Source: JAGMCJ01 sp046761005 (GTDB taxonomy: Archaea; Thermoplasmatota; Thermoplasmata; RBG-16-68-12; JAGMCJ01). From it: a stretch of DNA of 64,000 nt. The DNA lies in contig JBHIFI010000001.1 in the NCBI GenBank assembly GCA_046761005.1, positions 1 to 64,000 on the forward strand, in the 5' to 3' direction. Of the stretch, positions 18,120 to 25,355 are shown piece by piece. Under the pieces are notes generated by a model, which worked only from the letters and a program-made list of their open reading frames with translations, ran no database searches and was not told where the DNA came from. Numbering within the stretch: position 1 is the first letter of the stretch; every line of letters begins with the position of its first letter. The translations under genes and the position numbers were made by a program.

Positions 18120-18809
18120 TTAGATTTTGGAGGCCAAATCAATGTTAATAGCCACCAAGTCGCCATCCTTCAACTCGAAAACCTCTCTGAGTTTGAGCCT
18201 GGATATGACCTCTACGATTTCACGATGGTGAGACCTCAGAGGAATGACAACGGCACATTTCTTGTCTCGAATAGTGGCGAGGAAGCATTTCACATCGCCA
18301 AAGGTTCTTCCACCCGATTGAAAGCCCTCGACAAGGATGCCGTCCATCGATTTCAGCAGTGCGAGCTTCTCAGCCTCCCTCCCTTTCACCCTCAAGTTGA
18401 GAGTTCCCTCAAAAGGGGTGGAGCCCAGGATTCTCTCGAACTGTCTTCTGTACTCATTCTGTTGGAGATAGTATCTTCCCTCCCCACTTCCTGTGGTCAC
18501 CTCACCGGTGACTGTGAATCTGTCATAGGCCTCGAATATCTTCCTAAAGTCCATGTGTTCTTTCCTTAGAACGGCTAATCCTTGCTCTGTAATTCGAACT
18601 CTCTGCCTACGAAACCCTATCTCTCTCGTGATTAGTCCGAGTTCAAGGAGTCCCAATATTCGATTGGAGGCGGTTTGTTGACTCACCCCCATCAAATCTC
18701 CTAGCTCAGAAGAAGTGATGTCTATGTGCCCCTTCAGTGCACCCGCCAGGGCAAGATATTTCAGAGCATCTATCTGACCGTGTTTCACGGCACTCAATCG
18801 CATATTCAA
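18120..18809 (-). CDS. rbkR: RbkR: HTH regulator fused to CTP-dependent riboflavin kinase
   Basis: Residues 1-85 form a winged HTH of MarR type (SSELGDLMGVSQQTASNRIL). Residues about 95-229 are a DUF120 riboflavin kinase (GEGRYYLQQNEYRRQFE, TPFEGTLNLRV), which uses CTP rather than ATP to make FMN. In other archaea this fusion, RbkR, represses riboflavin genes in response to FMN; the same role is inferred here. The 229-residue length fits. The FMN/FAD need of succinate dehydrogenase and other flavoenzymes in the window gives context only. No riboflavin synthesis gene is adjacent. Confidence 0.88.
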   Translation of the reverse strand: MNMRLSAVKHGQIDALKYLALAGALKGHIDITSSELGDLMGVSQQTASNRILGLLELGLITREIGFRRQRVRITEQGLAVLRKEHMDFRKIFEAYDRFTVTGEVTTGSGEGRYYLQQNEYRRQFERILGSTPFEGTLNLRVKGREAEKLALLKSMDGILVEGFQSGGRTFGDVKCFLATIRDKKCAVVIPLRSHHREIVEVISRLKLREVFELKDGDLVAINIDLASKI

Positions 18810-18822
18810 AACAAATAGATTG

Positions 18823-19188
18823 CTACAGAGTCCCTTCTAGGACTAGGTGGGAATGGGACCTCAGCCGTACGTATGGCAACCCTTCCTTCCGGAGAGAAGA
18901 GATTACCTTCTTGTCATTCGACACAACAATGGCCTTCTTATTCCTCGCGAGATCGAGGAGGACATCATCCGCGTTCCCTTTCGATTCGATTTTTTCATAT
19001 TTCTTGGCTAATCTCAATGCCCTTCTCGCAAGATTGTTCGTGGAGGCCAGGGCATTCAATTCAATGAGTACGGGTGTAGGTACAAGGACTTCGAAGGAAC
19101 CGAGAAGCCTTTCAAGCTCAAGGTCAAGATTGATCCCGAATTGAAATGGCATCATCAGGGCGTTCGCATCAAGAATCACTCTTCTCAT
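18823..19188 (-). CDS. PIN-domain ribonuclease (FCF1/VapC-like)
   Basis: A 121-residue PIN domain. The acidic residues expected for metal binding are present: D in VILDANALMMP (near residue 6), E in IELNALAS, then D in NADDVLLDLA and D in VSNDKKVIS. Many archaea carry this solitary form related to the rRNA-processing nuclease FCF1/Utp24; no antitoxin-like gene is adjacent, so a toxin role is less likely. ATG 19188 begins MRRVILDAN; an extended reading from 19221 adds 11 unlikely residues. It lies 13 nt upstream of rbkR on the same strand and may be co-transcribed. Confidence 0.8.
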   Translation of the reverse strand: MRRVILDANALMMPFQFGINLDLELERLLGSFEVLVPTPVLIELNALASTNNLARRALRLAKKYEKIESKGNADDVLLDLARNKKAIVVSNDKKVISSLRKEGLPYVRLRSHSHLVLEGTL

Positions 19189-19422
19189 GCTGACACACCA
19201 TAACCGAAGTGGTATTTTCACTTATTCGTACGCACACTATTTCGAACTATATGATTATGAATTGGCTCGAGTGGAAGAAATTGACCATACAGAGGTTTGA
19301 GGCTCGAAGAAAGAATCATGCAAATGGGTTTCTGTGCGACTCTGTACAAATCTCTAAGCAATCTGTTAGAAAACGTGGCTGAAAGAGGCGAATCATTCAC
19401 CACCTGACGAGATTTGAAAAAC
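19189..19422. other. Gene-free stretch right of the PIN gene
   Basis: No convincing coding region or RNA is seen. The part nearest the PIN gene should hold its leftward promoter: a weak TATA-like GTGAAAATACC is read on the minus strand near 19210. Confidence 0.4.
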
Positions 19423-19507
19423 GATATATAGTGCTTATGTACATTGTTGAAACAAGCATCCCTCCACAACAAGGCCGTTCAGATATATTCTGGGCGGCCC
19501 TTTTTTT
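19423..19507 (+). ncRNA. TATA box followed by a strong terminator: possible 50-60 nt RNA
   Basis: GATATATA at 19423-19430 is a good TATA element; transcription would begin near 19455. A stem GGCCG (19473-19477) with CGGCC (19495-19499) and then seven T at 19501-19507 forms a terminator only about 50 nt downstream. No ORF fits between. A very short RNA or an attenuated leader of the decayed gene that follows are both possible. Confidence 0.3.
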
Positions 19508-19543
19508 CTGAGCATTCCGATAGAATTTGCCCACAAAGGACCT

Positions 19544-19914
19544 ATGCAAGTGCAATATTCCATTAGGTTGACGACAGAGTGGAAACGCGATGAGAGGTAC
19601 AGCACAGAGGTCATGACGAAGGAAGCAGGTATCGGGACGGGTTACATGACGATGGATGCAGCAAGGAGAAGGCAGGAAGGCGTCCCAGGTCCCTCTGCGA
19701 CCCGTCCCAAATGTGGACAGATGGTTCAAGGGGGATGAAATTCTGTGGCAACCGTGGCGCGAGGATGGAACTAGGAACGGATTGTCCAAACTGTGAGAAG
19801 TTCGTCCCCGAAGGCTCGAAGTTCTGTCCTGAACGCGGAAGCCCGCTTAAGGAAATGCCAAAGAGTTCAGAAAATGGGCAATCACTCTCACGATCAATCC
19901 GCCACGCTAGCTAA
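19544..19914 (+). pseudogene. Decayed zinc-ribbon protein gene (frameshift, Cys to Arg changes)
   Basis: Two overlapping frames read as one broken double zinc-ribbon protein. The first ends TRPKCGQMVQGG and stops at 19736-19738; the second resumes in another frame with KFCGNRGARMELGTDCPNC and EGSKFCPERGSPL. Joining them restores the common pattern CPxCG...FCxxCG...CPxC...FCPxCG. Three expected Cys are Arg (CGT, CGT, CGC instead of TGY). A one-base insertion in GGGGGATG would repair the frame. The upstream part (GIGTGYMTMDAARRRQEG) resembles the linker of SPFH/YdjI-like zinc-ribbon proteins, but this is weak. Probably a pseudogene; sequencing error cannot be excluded for the frame, but is a poor explanation for three substitutions. 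Confidence 0.55.
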
Positions 19915-20116
19915 AAGTAGAGAATTTTTGGCGGGATCTGGGGAATGCCCTGCAATACCTGAGAGAAGGAAGCCGAGAAGTTGGCTGACTTCGTAGCACT
20001 CACAAACGAAGCGGACAAACCTCGCATGTCGCGGAGGATACAATACAACATGATGACAAATAGCATGTCAATAGTCTTTCTTCCCTTCTTCAGGGACTCT
20101 CGGGAAAATCTCATCA
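19915..20116. other. Gene-free stretch after the decayed gene
   Basis: Nothing coding or structured is evident in these 200 bases between the zinc-ribbon remnant and the stop of the Nudix gene. Confidence 0.4.
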
Positions 20117-20815
20117 TCAATCTCTGAGTCTCAGATAGTCCTCTATGATTCTTGCATGGTCGAAAGCCATATGGGAAGCCTGCTCGGGTTCTATCAATTC
20201 TATGCTCTCTGCATCACTTCCCGACTTGAGCTTCCCGCCCGTTTTCTCAAGAAGGAAAACTATGGAAACAACCTGACCTCTTGGGTCTCTGTCGGGGTCA
20301 GAGTACACTCCAAGGATCCGCTTCACTTTGGTCTTGATACCCGTTTCCTCCTCGAATTCTCTGACTACTGCTTCTTCAACCCTTTCTCCGTATTCCACGA
20401 AACCCCCTGGAAGTGCCAGTCTCCCCCTAAAAGGCGGATACTTGCGTCTCACAGCGAGAAGCTTTCCTCTGTAGATTAGGATGCCATCAACGGCGATTCG
20501 CGGATGTCTCGGCCCGCCCTCGAGAAAGGTTTGAACTGAACTGTTTCCCTTTTCATAAGCGTTCAAAATCTTCTTCCCTATTTCTGAAAGACGAGTGCGG
20601 CCCCCTCGCTTCCCGCCTCTCTTAGAATAAACAACTTCTCCTCCAGCCGCGTGACTTATCTTCTTGAGAACACCCCATGCGTGCCTATAGGACATTCTCA
20701 TCCTTCTCGCGGCTTCCGATATTGAACCTGTCTCATCGACGTACTTCAGCAGTCTGGCTCTGCCCTCACCAATGAGAAAAATACCGTCTTTCTCGAGCCA
20801 GGTCTTTGCCCTCAT
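20117..20815 (-). CDS. ModE-type HTH fused to Nudix hydrolase
   Basis: Residues about 5-85 form a ModE/LysR-style winged HTH (TGSISEAARRMRMSYRHAW, then KRGGKRGGRTRLSEIG). Residues about 105-230 form a Nudix domain with a complete Nudix box GFVEYGERVEEAVVREFEEE followed by TGI. Nudix enzymes hydrolyse nucleoside diphosphates linked to X; ADP-ribose is a common substrate. Regulators of the NrtR family also join Nudix and wHTH but in the opposite order. The protein may therefore be a sensor-regulator or an enzyme; substrate cannot be read from sequence. Start at M4 (20815) or three codons upstream. Confidence 0.85.
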   Translation of the reverse strand: MRAKTWLEKDGIFLIGEGRARLLKYVDETGSISEAARRMRMSYRHAWGVLKKISHAAGGEVVYSKRGGKRGGRTRLSEIGKKILNAYEKGNSSVQTFLEGGPRHPRIAVDGILIYRGKLLAVRRKYPPFRGRLALPGGFVEYGERVEEAVVREFEEETGIKTKVKRILGVYSDPDRDPRGQVVSIVFLLEKTGGKLKSGSDAESIELIEPEQASHMAFDHARIIEDYLRLRD

Positions 20816-20896
20816 TTTAAGCATTCAAACTGTAATGCGATTGTGGAATAAAGACTTTGGACCACAGTTGGCTCCGTTTTCTTGCTCGCACTATTC

Positions 20897-22525
20897 TCAT
20901 GGAATGTTAATTGAATGTCTTTCTGCGAACTCTTTCGCCTTCTGGTATCCAGCATCAGCGTGTCTTATGATTCCCAGGCCAGGGTCAGTTGTCAGAACAC
21001 GCTCGATTCTTCTCTCTGCACTCTCTGTTCCGTCGGCGACTACGGTCATCCCTGCATGGGTCGAGTACCCGATGCCCACGCCACCGCCATTATGAATCGC
21101 TATAAGGTCTGCACCAGCTGCTGTGTTCAAGAGCGCGTTTAGAAGGGGCCAATCAGCGACGGCGTCGCTTCCATCCTTCATACCCTCGGTTTCTCTGTTG
21201 GGAGAGGCGACAGAGCCACAGTCAAGATGATCGCGGGTAATGACTATCGGCCCTGAGAGATCGCCCTCCCTCACCATTTCGTTAATGTGTTTTCCGAACT
21301 TCGCTCTCTCACCATAACCCAACCAGCAGACCCTCGCAGGTAGCCCTTCCCACGGAAGATACTTCTCCGCCAGCTCGATCCAGTTTGTGAGTTGTCTGTT
21401 CTCTGGAAAGAGCTCAGTGACGACATTGTCTGTTTTCAGAATGTCTTCCGGGTCTCCGGATATAGCCACCCATCTGAAAGGGCCTCTTCCCTCACAGAAC
21501 ATGGGTCTGATGTACAGAGACACGAAGCCTTCAAAATCGAAAGCGTTCTTCACGCCCGCTTGAAAGGCCTGACCTCTGATGTTATTCCCGTAGTCGAAAA
21601 CCACCGAGCCAGCCTTTTGCAGGGATAGCATTGACCTCACATGGTCTGCCATGGAGGAGTACGACCTTTCAAGATATGATTTAGGGTCGCTTGCTCTCAA
21701 ATCCGCGGCCTCGTGAACAGTCAAGCCTCTTGGGATGTAACCATTCAGTGCGTCATGCGCTGCCGTTTGGTCTGTGACGGCGTCGAATGAGATGCCCATA
21801 TCAACGAGCTCTGGATGAGTCTCTGAACAATTGGCGAAGACACCAACAGACCTTGGTTCACCTTCTTCCTTGGCGTTTCTCACGATTTCCAATCCTTCAT
21901 CGAGATCTTTGACCATCTCATCGCAAAAGCCAGCACTCAATCTTTTCTTGATGCGAGACTCATCCACTTCGACAGCTAGGCAGGCACCGCCATTCATCTT
22001 GATTGCCAGTGGTTGCGCACCTCCCATTCCTCCAAGGCCGCCTGTGAGCACGGACCTCCCCTTGAGTGAGCCGCCGAAATTTGCCCGTGCGCAAGCGGCA
22101 AAGGTCTCATAGGTGCCCTGAATGATACCCTGAGTGCCGATGTATGCCCACCCGCCTGCCGTCATCTGACCATACATCATAAGTCCTAGGTCCTCTAACT
22201 CGTAGAACTTCTCCCAATTCGACCATCTAGGAACGAGATTGGAGTTTGCAATGAGAACCCGTGGAGAGTTCTCTGTGGTCTTGAAAACCCCTACTGGCTT
22301 GCCAGATTGAACGAGAAGTGTCTCATCGCTTTCCAATTCTTTGAGCGCCTCGACTATTCTGTGATAACAGTCCCAATTTCTCGCAGCCTTGCCCACACCT
22401 CCGTAAATTATCAACTCCTCAGGTTTCTCCGCGTTTTCGAGATTGTTTTGAAGCATTCTGAGAATGGCTTCCTGTCGCCAACCTTTGCATTCCAGTCTCT
22501 CCCCTCGATTGGCCTTTACTCTCAT
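20897..22525 (-). CDS. hutU: Urocanate hydratase (urocanase)
   Basis: NAD-dependent enzyme converting urocanate to 4-imidazolone-5-propanoate in histidine degradation. The 542-residue protein has the family landmarks YGGVGKAARNW near residue 41, GGLGGMGGAQPLA (about 162), FDYGNNIRGQA (about 313) and DCGSVASPNRETEGM (about 435) in the conserved C-terminal part. Last gene of a leftward cluster with fchA and ftcD; histidine ammonia-lyase and imidazolonepropionase are not in the window. Confidence 0.95.
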   Translation of the reverse strand: MRVKANRGERLECKGWRQEAILRMLQNNLENAEKPEELIIYGGVGKAARNWDCYHRIVEALKELESDETLLVQSGKPVGVFKTTENSPRVLIANSNLVPRWSNWEKFYELEDLGLMMYGQMTAGGWAYIGTQGIIQGTYETFAACARANFGGSLKGRSVLTGGLGGMGGAQPLAIKMNGGACLAVEVDESRIKKRLSAGFCDEMVKDLDEGLEIVRNAKEEGEPRSVGVFANCSETHPELVDMGISFDAVTDQTAAHDALNGYIPRGLTVHEAADLRASDPKSYLERSYSSMADHVRSMLSLQKAGSVVFDYGNNIRGQAFQAGVKNAFDFEGFVSLYIRPMFCEGRGPFRWVAISGDPEDILKTDNVVTELFPENRQLTNWIELAEKYLPWEGLPARVCWLGYGERAKFGKHINEMVREGDLSGPIVITRDHLDCGSVASPNRETEGMKDGSDAVADWPLLNALLNTAAGADLIAIHNGGGVGIGYSTHAGMTVVADGTESAERRIERVLTTDPGLGIIRHADAGYQKAKEFAERHSINIP

Positions 22526-22565
22526 CTTATCACGCTGTTAGTAATCGAGAAACAAGAATAAGTCT

Positions 22566-23189
22566 TTATTGGAAGGACAACTTCGAATCGACGATAGCCA
22601 GTGTCGATTGGAGCAAGGCATGTCCTTTGTCGAGAGCTGAGCGGGCCTCGTCTTCCATCTTTTTCTTGAAGTCCTCATCCTTGACCGAAGCCAGATTAAC
22701 TCTCACGTTAAGGTAGCCTCCATAAAGGCCAGCGTGAGCCATAAGGGCGGCAACGCCCACATCCGTACAGGCGCTCTTTGAACCTATCTCAGCTAGGTCA
22801 CTAGCAATCCTAAGGACTTCCAGAGATATCCTCACGATGTCGATGGGAGGTTTTGCGGCTTCGATGAGTGCCTCCTGCACCGCCTTCTTTCTTCTTTCCT
22901 TTTCTTCGCTCGTTCCTTTAGGTAGAGAAAGAGAATCCAAGACCGCCTGGTAAGCCTGCGCATCCTTTTCGATGAGGTGAATCAACCTCCTTCTTAGTTT
23001 AGTGGATCTGTCAAGAGCGCTTCGCATTGCCTCCTTGACATTTTCATTCTTTTCTTTTCCTATAGAAATACCTGAGACCATCTCCGCAAGAGCGCATCCA
23101 AGGGAAGAGGCTAAGGCGGATACACTTCCCCCTCCTGGCGTTGGCGAGTCAGATGCCACCCTCTCAATGAACCCATTCAAAGAAGACAC
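22566..23189 (-). CDS. fchA: Formimidoyltetrahydrofolate cyclodeaminase / methenyl-THF cyclohydrolase family
   Basis: FTCD_C-type protein, 207 residues, all helical. The N-terminal SPTPGGGSVSALASSLGCAL is the family signature. It would deaminate formimino-THF to methenyl-THF, following the transferase encoded directly upstream; in animals both activities are one fused protein. It begins at 23189, seven bases from the stop of ftcD, and precedes hutU, so the three form one operon. Confidence 0.9.
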   Translation of the reverse strand: MSSLNGFIERVASDSPTPGGGSVSALASSLGCALAEMVSGISIGKEKNENVKEAMRSALDRSTKLRRRLIHLIEKDAQAYQAVLDSLSLPKGTSEEKERRKKAVQEALIEAAKPPIDIVRISLEVLRIASDLAEIGSKSACTDVGVAALMAHAGLYGGYLNVRVNLASVKDEDFKKKMEDEARSALDKGHALLQSTLAIVDSKLSFQ

Positions 23190-23195
23190 GGCCTA

Positions 23196-24116
23196 TCACC
23201 ACAGCCTGTTTTCTATGATCTGTTTCTTATCGAAGTCTTCAAGCTTCAAGTGGAAAATGGCAGCATCGATGAGTGCCTCCTGGGGGATGAGTCCCACGAC
23301 CTCGCTCGAAACAACCTCAACGCCGAGCTTTTCGCACTCCTCTCTTATAGCTTCCATCACCTTGTGTATTGGAGTGACTCGAAAATTTTGGAGATTCATT
23401 GAGACCTGAGCCATGTCCTTTTCCTCGATATAAAAGCCGAGAGCTCTCACGAATTTCAACCCTCCGTTGCTTTCTCTTATGGACATCGCTATCCTCTGAG
23501 CTATCTCCTTTTTGCTTGTGTTCAGGTACACATTGTACGCTATCAGGAATTCCCTCGCGCCAACGACAGTCGCTCCGGCGGTTGGATGCAACTCGGAGGG
23601 ACCGTAATCGGGTCTTCTTTCCGAATCCGTACGGATCGCCTCCTTAAGCCCCTCGTATTCCCCACGCCTGATGAAAGCGAGACTCCTCCTTTCCGGAGAT
23701 GCAGCCGCATACTCATATAGGTATGTGGGAATCTTCAGCTCCTCTGCAATTCTACATGCAAGCTCTCTCGCGAGGTCAACGCAATCATCCATAGTAACTT
23801 TAGAGACAGGGACAAATGGAACCACATCGGTCGCGCCAATCCTTGGATGCTCGCCCTTGTGAGCGTTCATATCTATGAGCTCTGCTGCCTTCTTGACAGC
23901 ATCGAATGCGGCATCCCTGCACCCCTCAGGGCTTCCCACAAAGGTTATCACAGACCTGTTGTGACTCGCATCCATCTCCACATCGAGGATTTTGACTCTC
24001 TCGTCTTTTCCTATTTCGTAGGCAATAGCATCAACAACATCCTCCTTTCTACCCTCGCTGAAATTGGGGACACATTCCACGATTCTATCCAAAGGCAATC
24101 TCGGAGAAAAGGCCAC
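23196..24116 (-). CDS. ftcD: Glutamate formimidoyltransferase
   Basis: Transfers the formimino group of N-formimino-L-glutamate to tetrahydrofolate, ending histidine breakdown to glutamate. 306 residues with CVPNFSEGR at the start, the His-containing MDASHNRSVITFVG (about 47-60), NAHKGEHPRIGATDVVPFVP (about 83-102) and MNLQNFRVTPIH near the C-terminus. Start choice is uncertain: GTG 24116 is the longest, but TTAAATAA at 24122-24129 would suit a leaderless TTG at 24098; homology begins at IVECVPNF either way. Confidence 0.92.
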   Translation of the reverse strand: MAFSPRLPLDRIVECVPNFSEGRKEDVVDAIAYEIGKDERVKILDVEMDASHNRSVITFVGSPEGCRDAAFDAVKKAAELIDMNAHKGEHPRIGATDVVPFVPVSKVTMDDCVDLARELACRIAEELKIPTYLYEYAAASPERRSLAFIRRGEYEGLKEAIRTDSERRPDYGPSELHPTAGATVVGAREFLIAYNVYLNTSKKEIAQRIAMSIRESNGGLKFVRALGFYIEEKDMAQVSMNLQNFRVTPIHKVMEAIREECEKLGVEVVSSEVVGLIPQEALIDAAIFHLKLEDFDKKQIIENRLW

Positions 24117-24133
24117 AGACCTTATTTAAGGGT

Positions 24134-24565
24134 TTAGCGCAAAAGCCACTCTATCTCGCGCAGGAAATACTCGAACTCATGCTCGCTCTTTGCCCTGTTG
24201 TTCGCCAAGTGGACAAGTTTCCTGAGGCCCTTGGATATGTGCTTCATCTTTTTCATCTTGAGATTCAGTGACCGGACCTTCTTTCTGTGCTTGGGGAACT
24301 TCTTGTACGAGATAAGTGGCAAAGCCTCCTTTCCAGAAGAACCTCTCTGTTTCTCTCTAACGACCTTGTGAACATTCGCAGCGGCCTGGAGGTACTCCTT
24401 CGAGTCCTTGAGTTCTTTTCCTTGCTCAATGGCCTTTCTTCCCGCAAAAAGCATTCTGCGGAGGGCGATGTTGATATCCTCATCTACAAAAATCCCCTTA
24501 TTCTCGATATCACTTCTAACGTTTCTTATATGGCCTCGGAGTTTTGAAACGCTGCTTTCCACCAT
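24134..24565 (-). CDS. Basic helical protein of unknown function
   Basis: No family recognised. A 143-residue, strongly basic and mostly helical protein; the segment KKFPKHRKKVRSLNLKMKKM (about 105) suggests nucleic-acid binding, but no known motif is seen. ATG 24565 is chosen because TTAAATAT (minus strand, 24597-24604) lies about 30 nt away; a reading from 24622 would run through that promoter. It is followed after 17 nt by ftcD and may lead the histidine-degradation operon. Gene reality is supported by position and lack of competing frames. Confidence 0.6.
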   Translation of the reverse strand: MVESSVSKLRGHIRNVRSDIENKGIFVDEDINIALRRMLFAGRKAIEQGKELKDSKEYLQAAANVHKVVREKQRGSSGKEALPLISYKKFPKHRKKVRSLNLKMKKMKHISKGLRKLVHLANNRAKSEHEFEYFLREIEWLLR

Positions 24566-24694
24566 CACAAAGCCTTCGCCATATAATTGTGGTTCGGGAT
24601 ATTTAAGGGATACGATTTCCATGAAGTTATCAAAAATGATAATGGCATTGATAGATTCTTAAGGAATCCGAAAGTGGCTCCTGTCGGGAAGTCC

Positions 24695-25189
24695 ATGAAT
24701 CAACTGAAGGGAGAGAGCATTCTACTAGTCAAGGTGAAACCTGGTGAGGTGCAAAGAGCAGTCAGGGACCTTATGAGGAATGAGGAGATTACAGAAGTCG
24801 ATACAGTTCTAGGTTCTTACGACATCGTTGCAAGCGGGGCTTTTGAGGACCATCGAAGCCTGAGGAATTTCGTTGAGCGGGTGGAATCGAAACCCTTTTG
24901 TCAAGGTTGTTATGCGAGACCTTCCTTCGAATTCTGGAAAAGGAAAAAGGAAGAGGATTCCCAAGGAGCAGTCTGGAGTCTCATTAGATCGAGCAATCCT
25001 TCGAGGACTCTGAAGGAACTGAAGAAATTGACAAACATTCGAAAGCTGATAAGGACAACGGGGGACTACAACATCGTTGCAAATTTCTCGATCCGGAGTC
25101 AGGACGAATGGAACAGGACAGTTTTTGAGAGGATTCATACCATCACGGGCGTTCAAAGCACGATAACTCTTCCAAGTCTTTTTGATTAG
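24695..25189 (+). CDS. Tandem RAM (Lrp/AsnC effector) domain protein without HTH
   Basis: Two consecutive RAM/ferredoxin-like domains. The first (about 4-80) reads ILLVKVKPGEVQRAVRDL with VDTVLGSYDIVASG; the second (about 90-164) reads GAVWSLIRSSNPSRTLKEL with LIRTTGDYNIVANFS. RAM domains bind amino acids and oligomerise in Lrp regulators. No DNA-binding domain is present, so it may be a partner or a small-molecule sensor. ATG 24695 is preferred; CTTAAGG at 24657-24663 would give a nearly leaderless mRNA. It diverges from the basic protein gene. Confidence 0.75.
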   Translation: MNQLKGESILLVKVKPGEVQRAVRDLMRNEEITEVDTVLGSYDIVASGAFEDHRSLRNFVERVESKPFCQGCYARPSFEFWKRKKEEDSQGAVWSLIRSSNPSRTLKELKKLTNIRKLIRTTGDYNIVANFSIRSQDEWNRTVFERIHTITGVQSTITLPSLFD

Positions 25190-25355
25190 TGCTATACACC
25201 ATTGCCCTTCTCCGTTCTAGAGATTCTGAATGATATGGTGTCCGAAAGATCCTTCATGAAAATTCTTTAATATGTTCCCCCTCTTATCATCGAGAAACTG
25301 CTTGCCAGTACTCGAGAGATTACTGGTTCGTATTTGCATCTGAGGAGGAAGAGCT

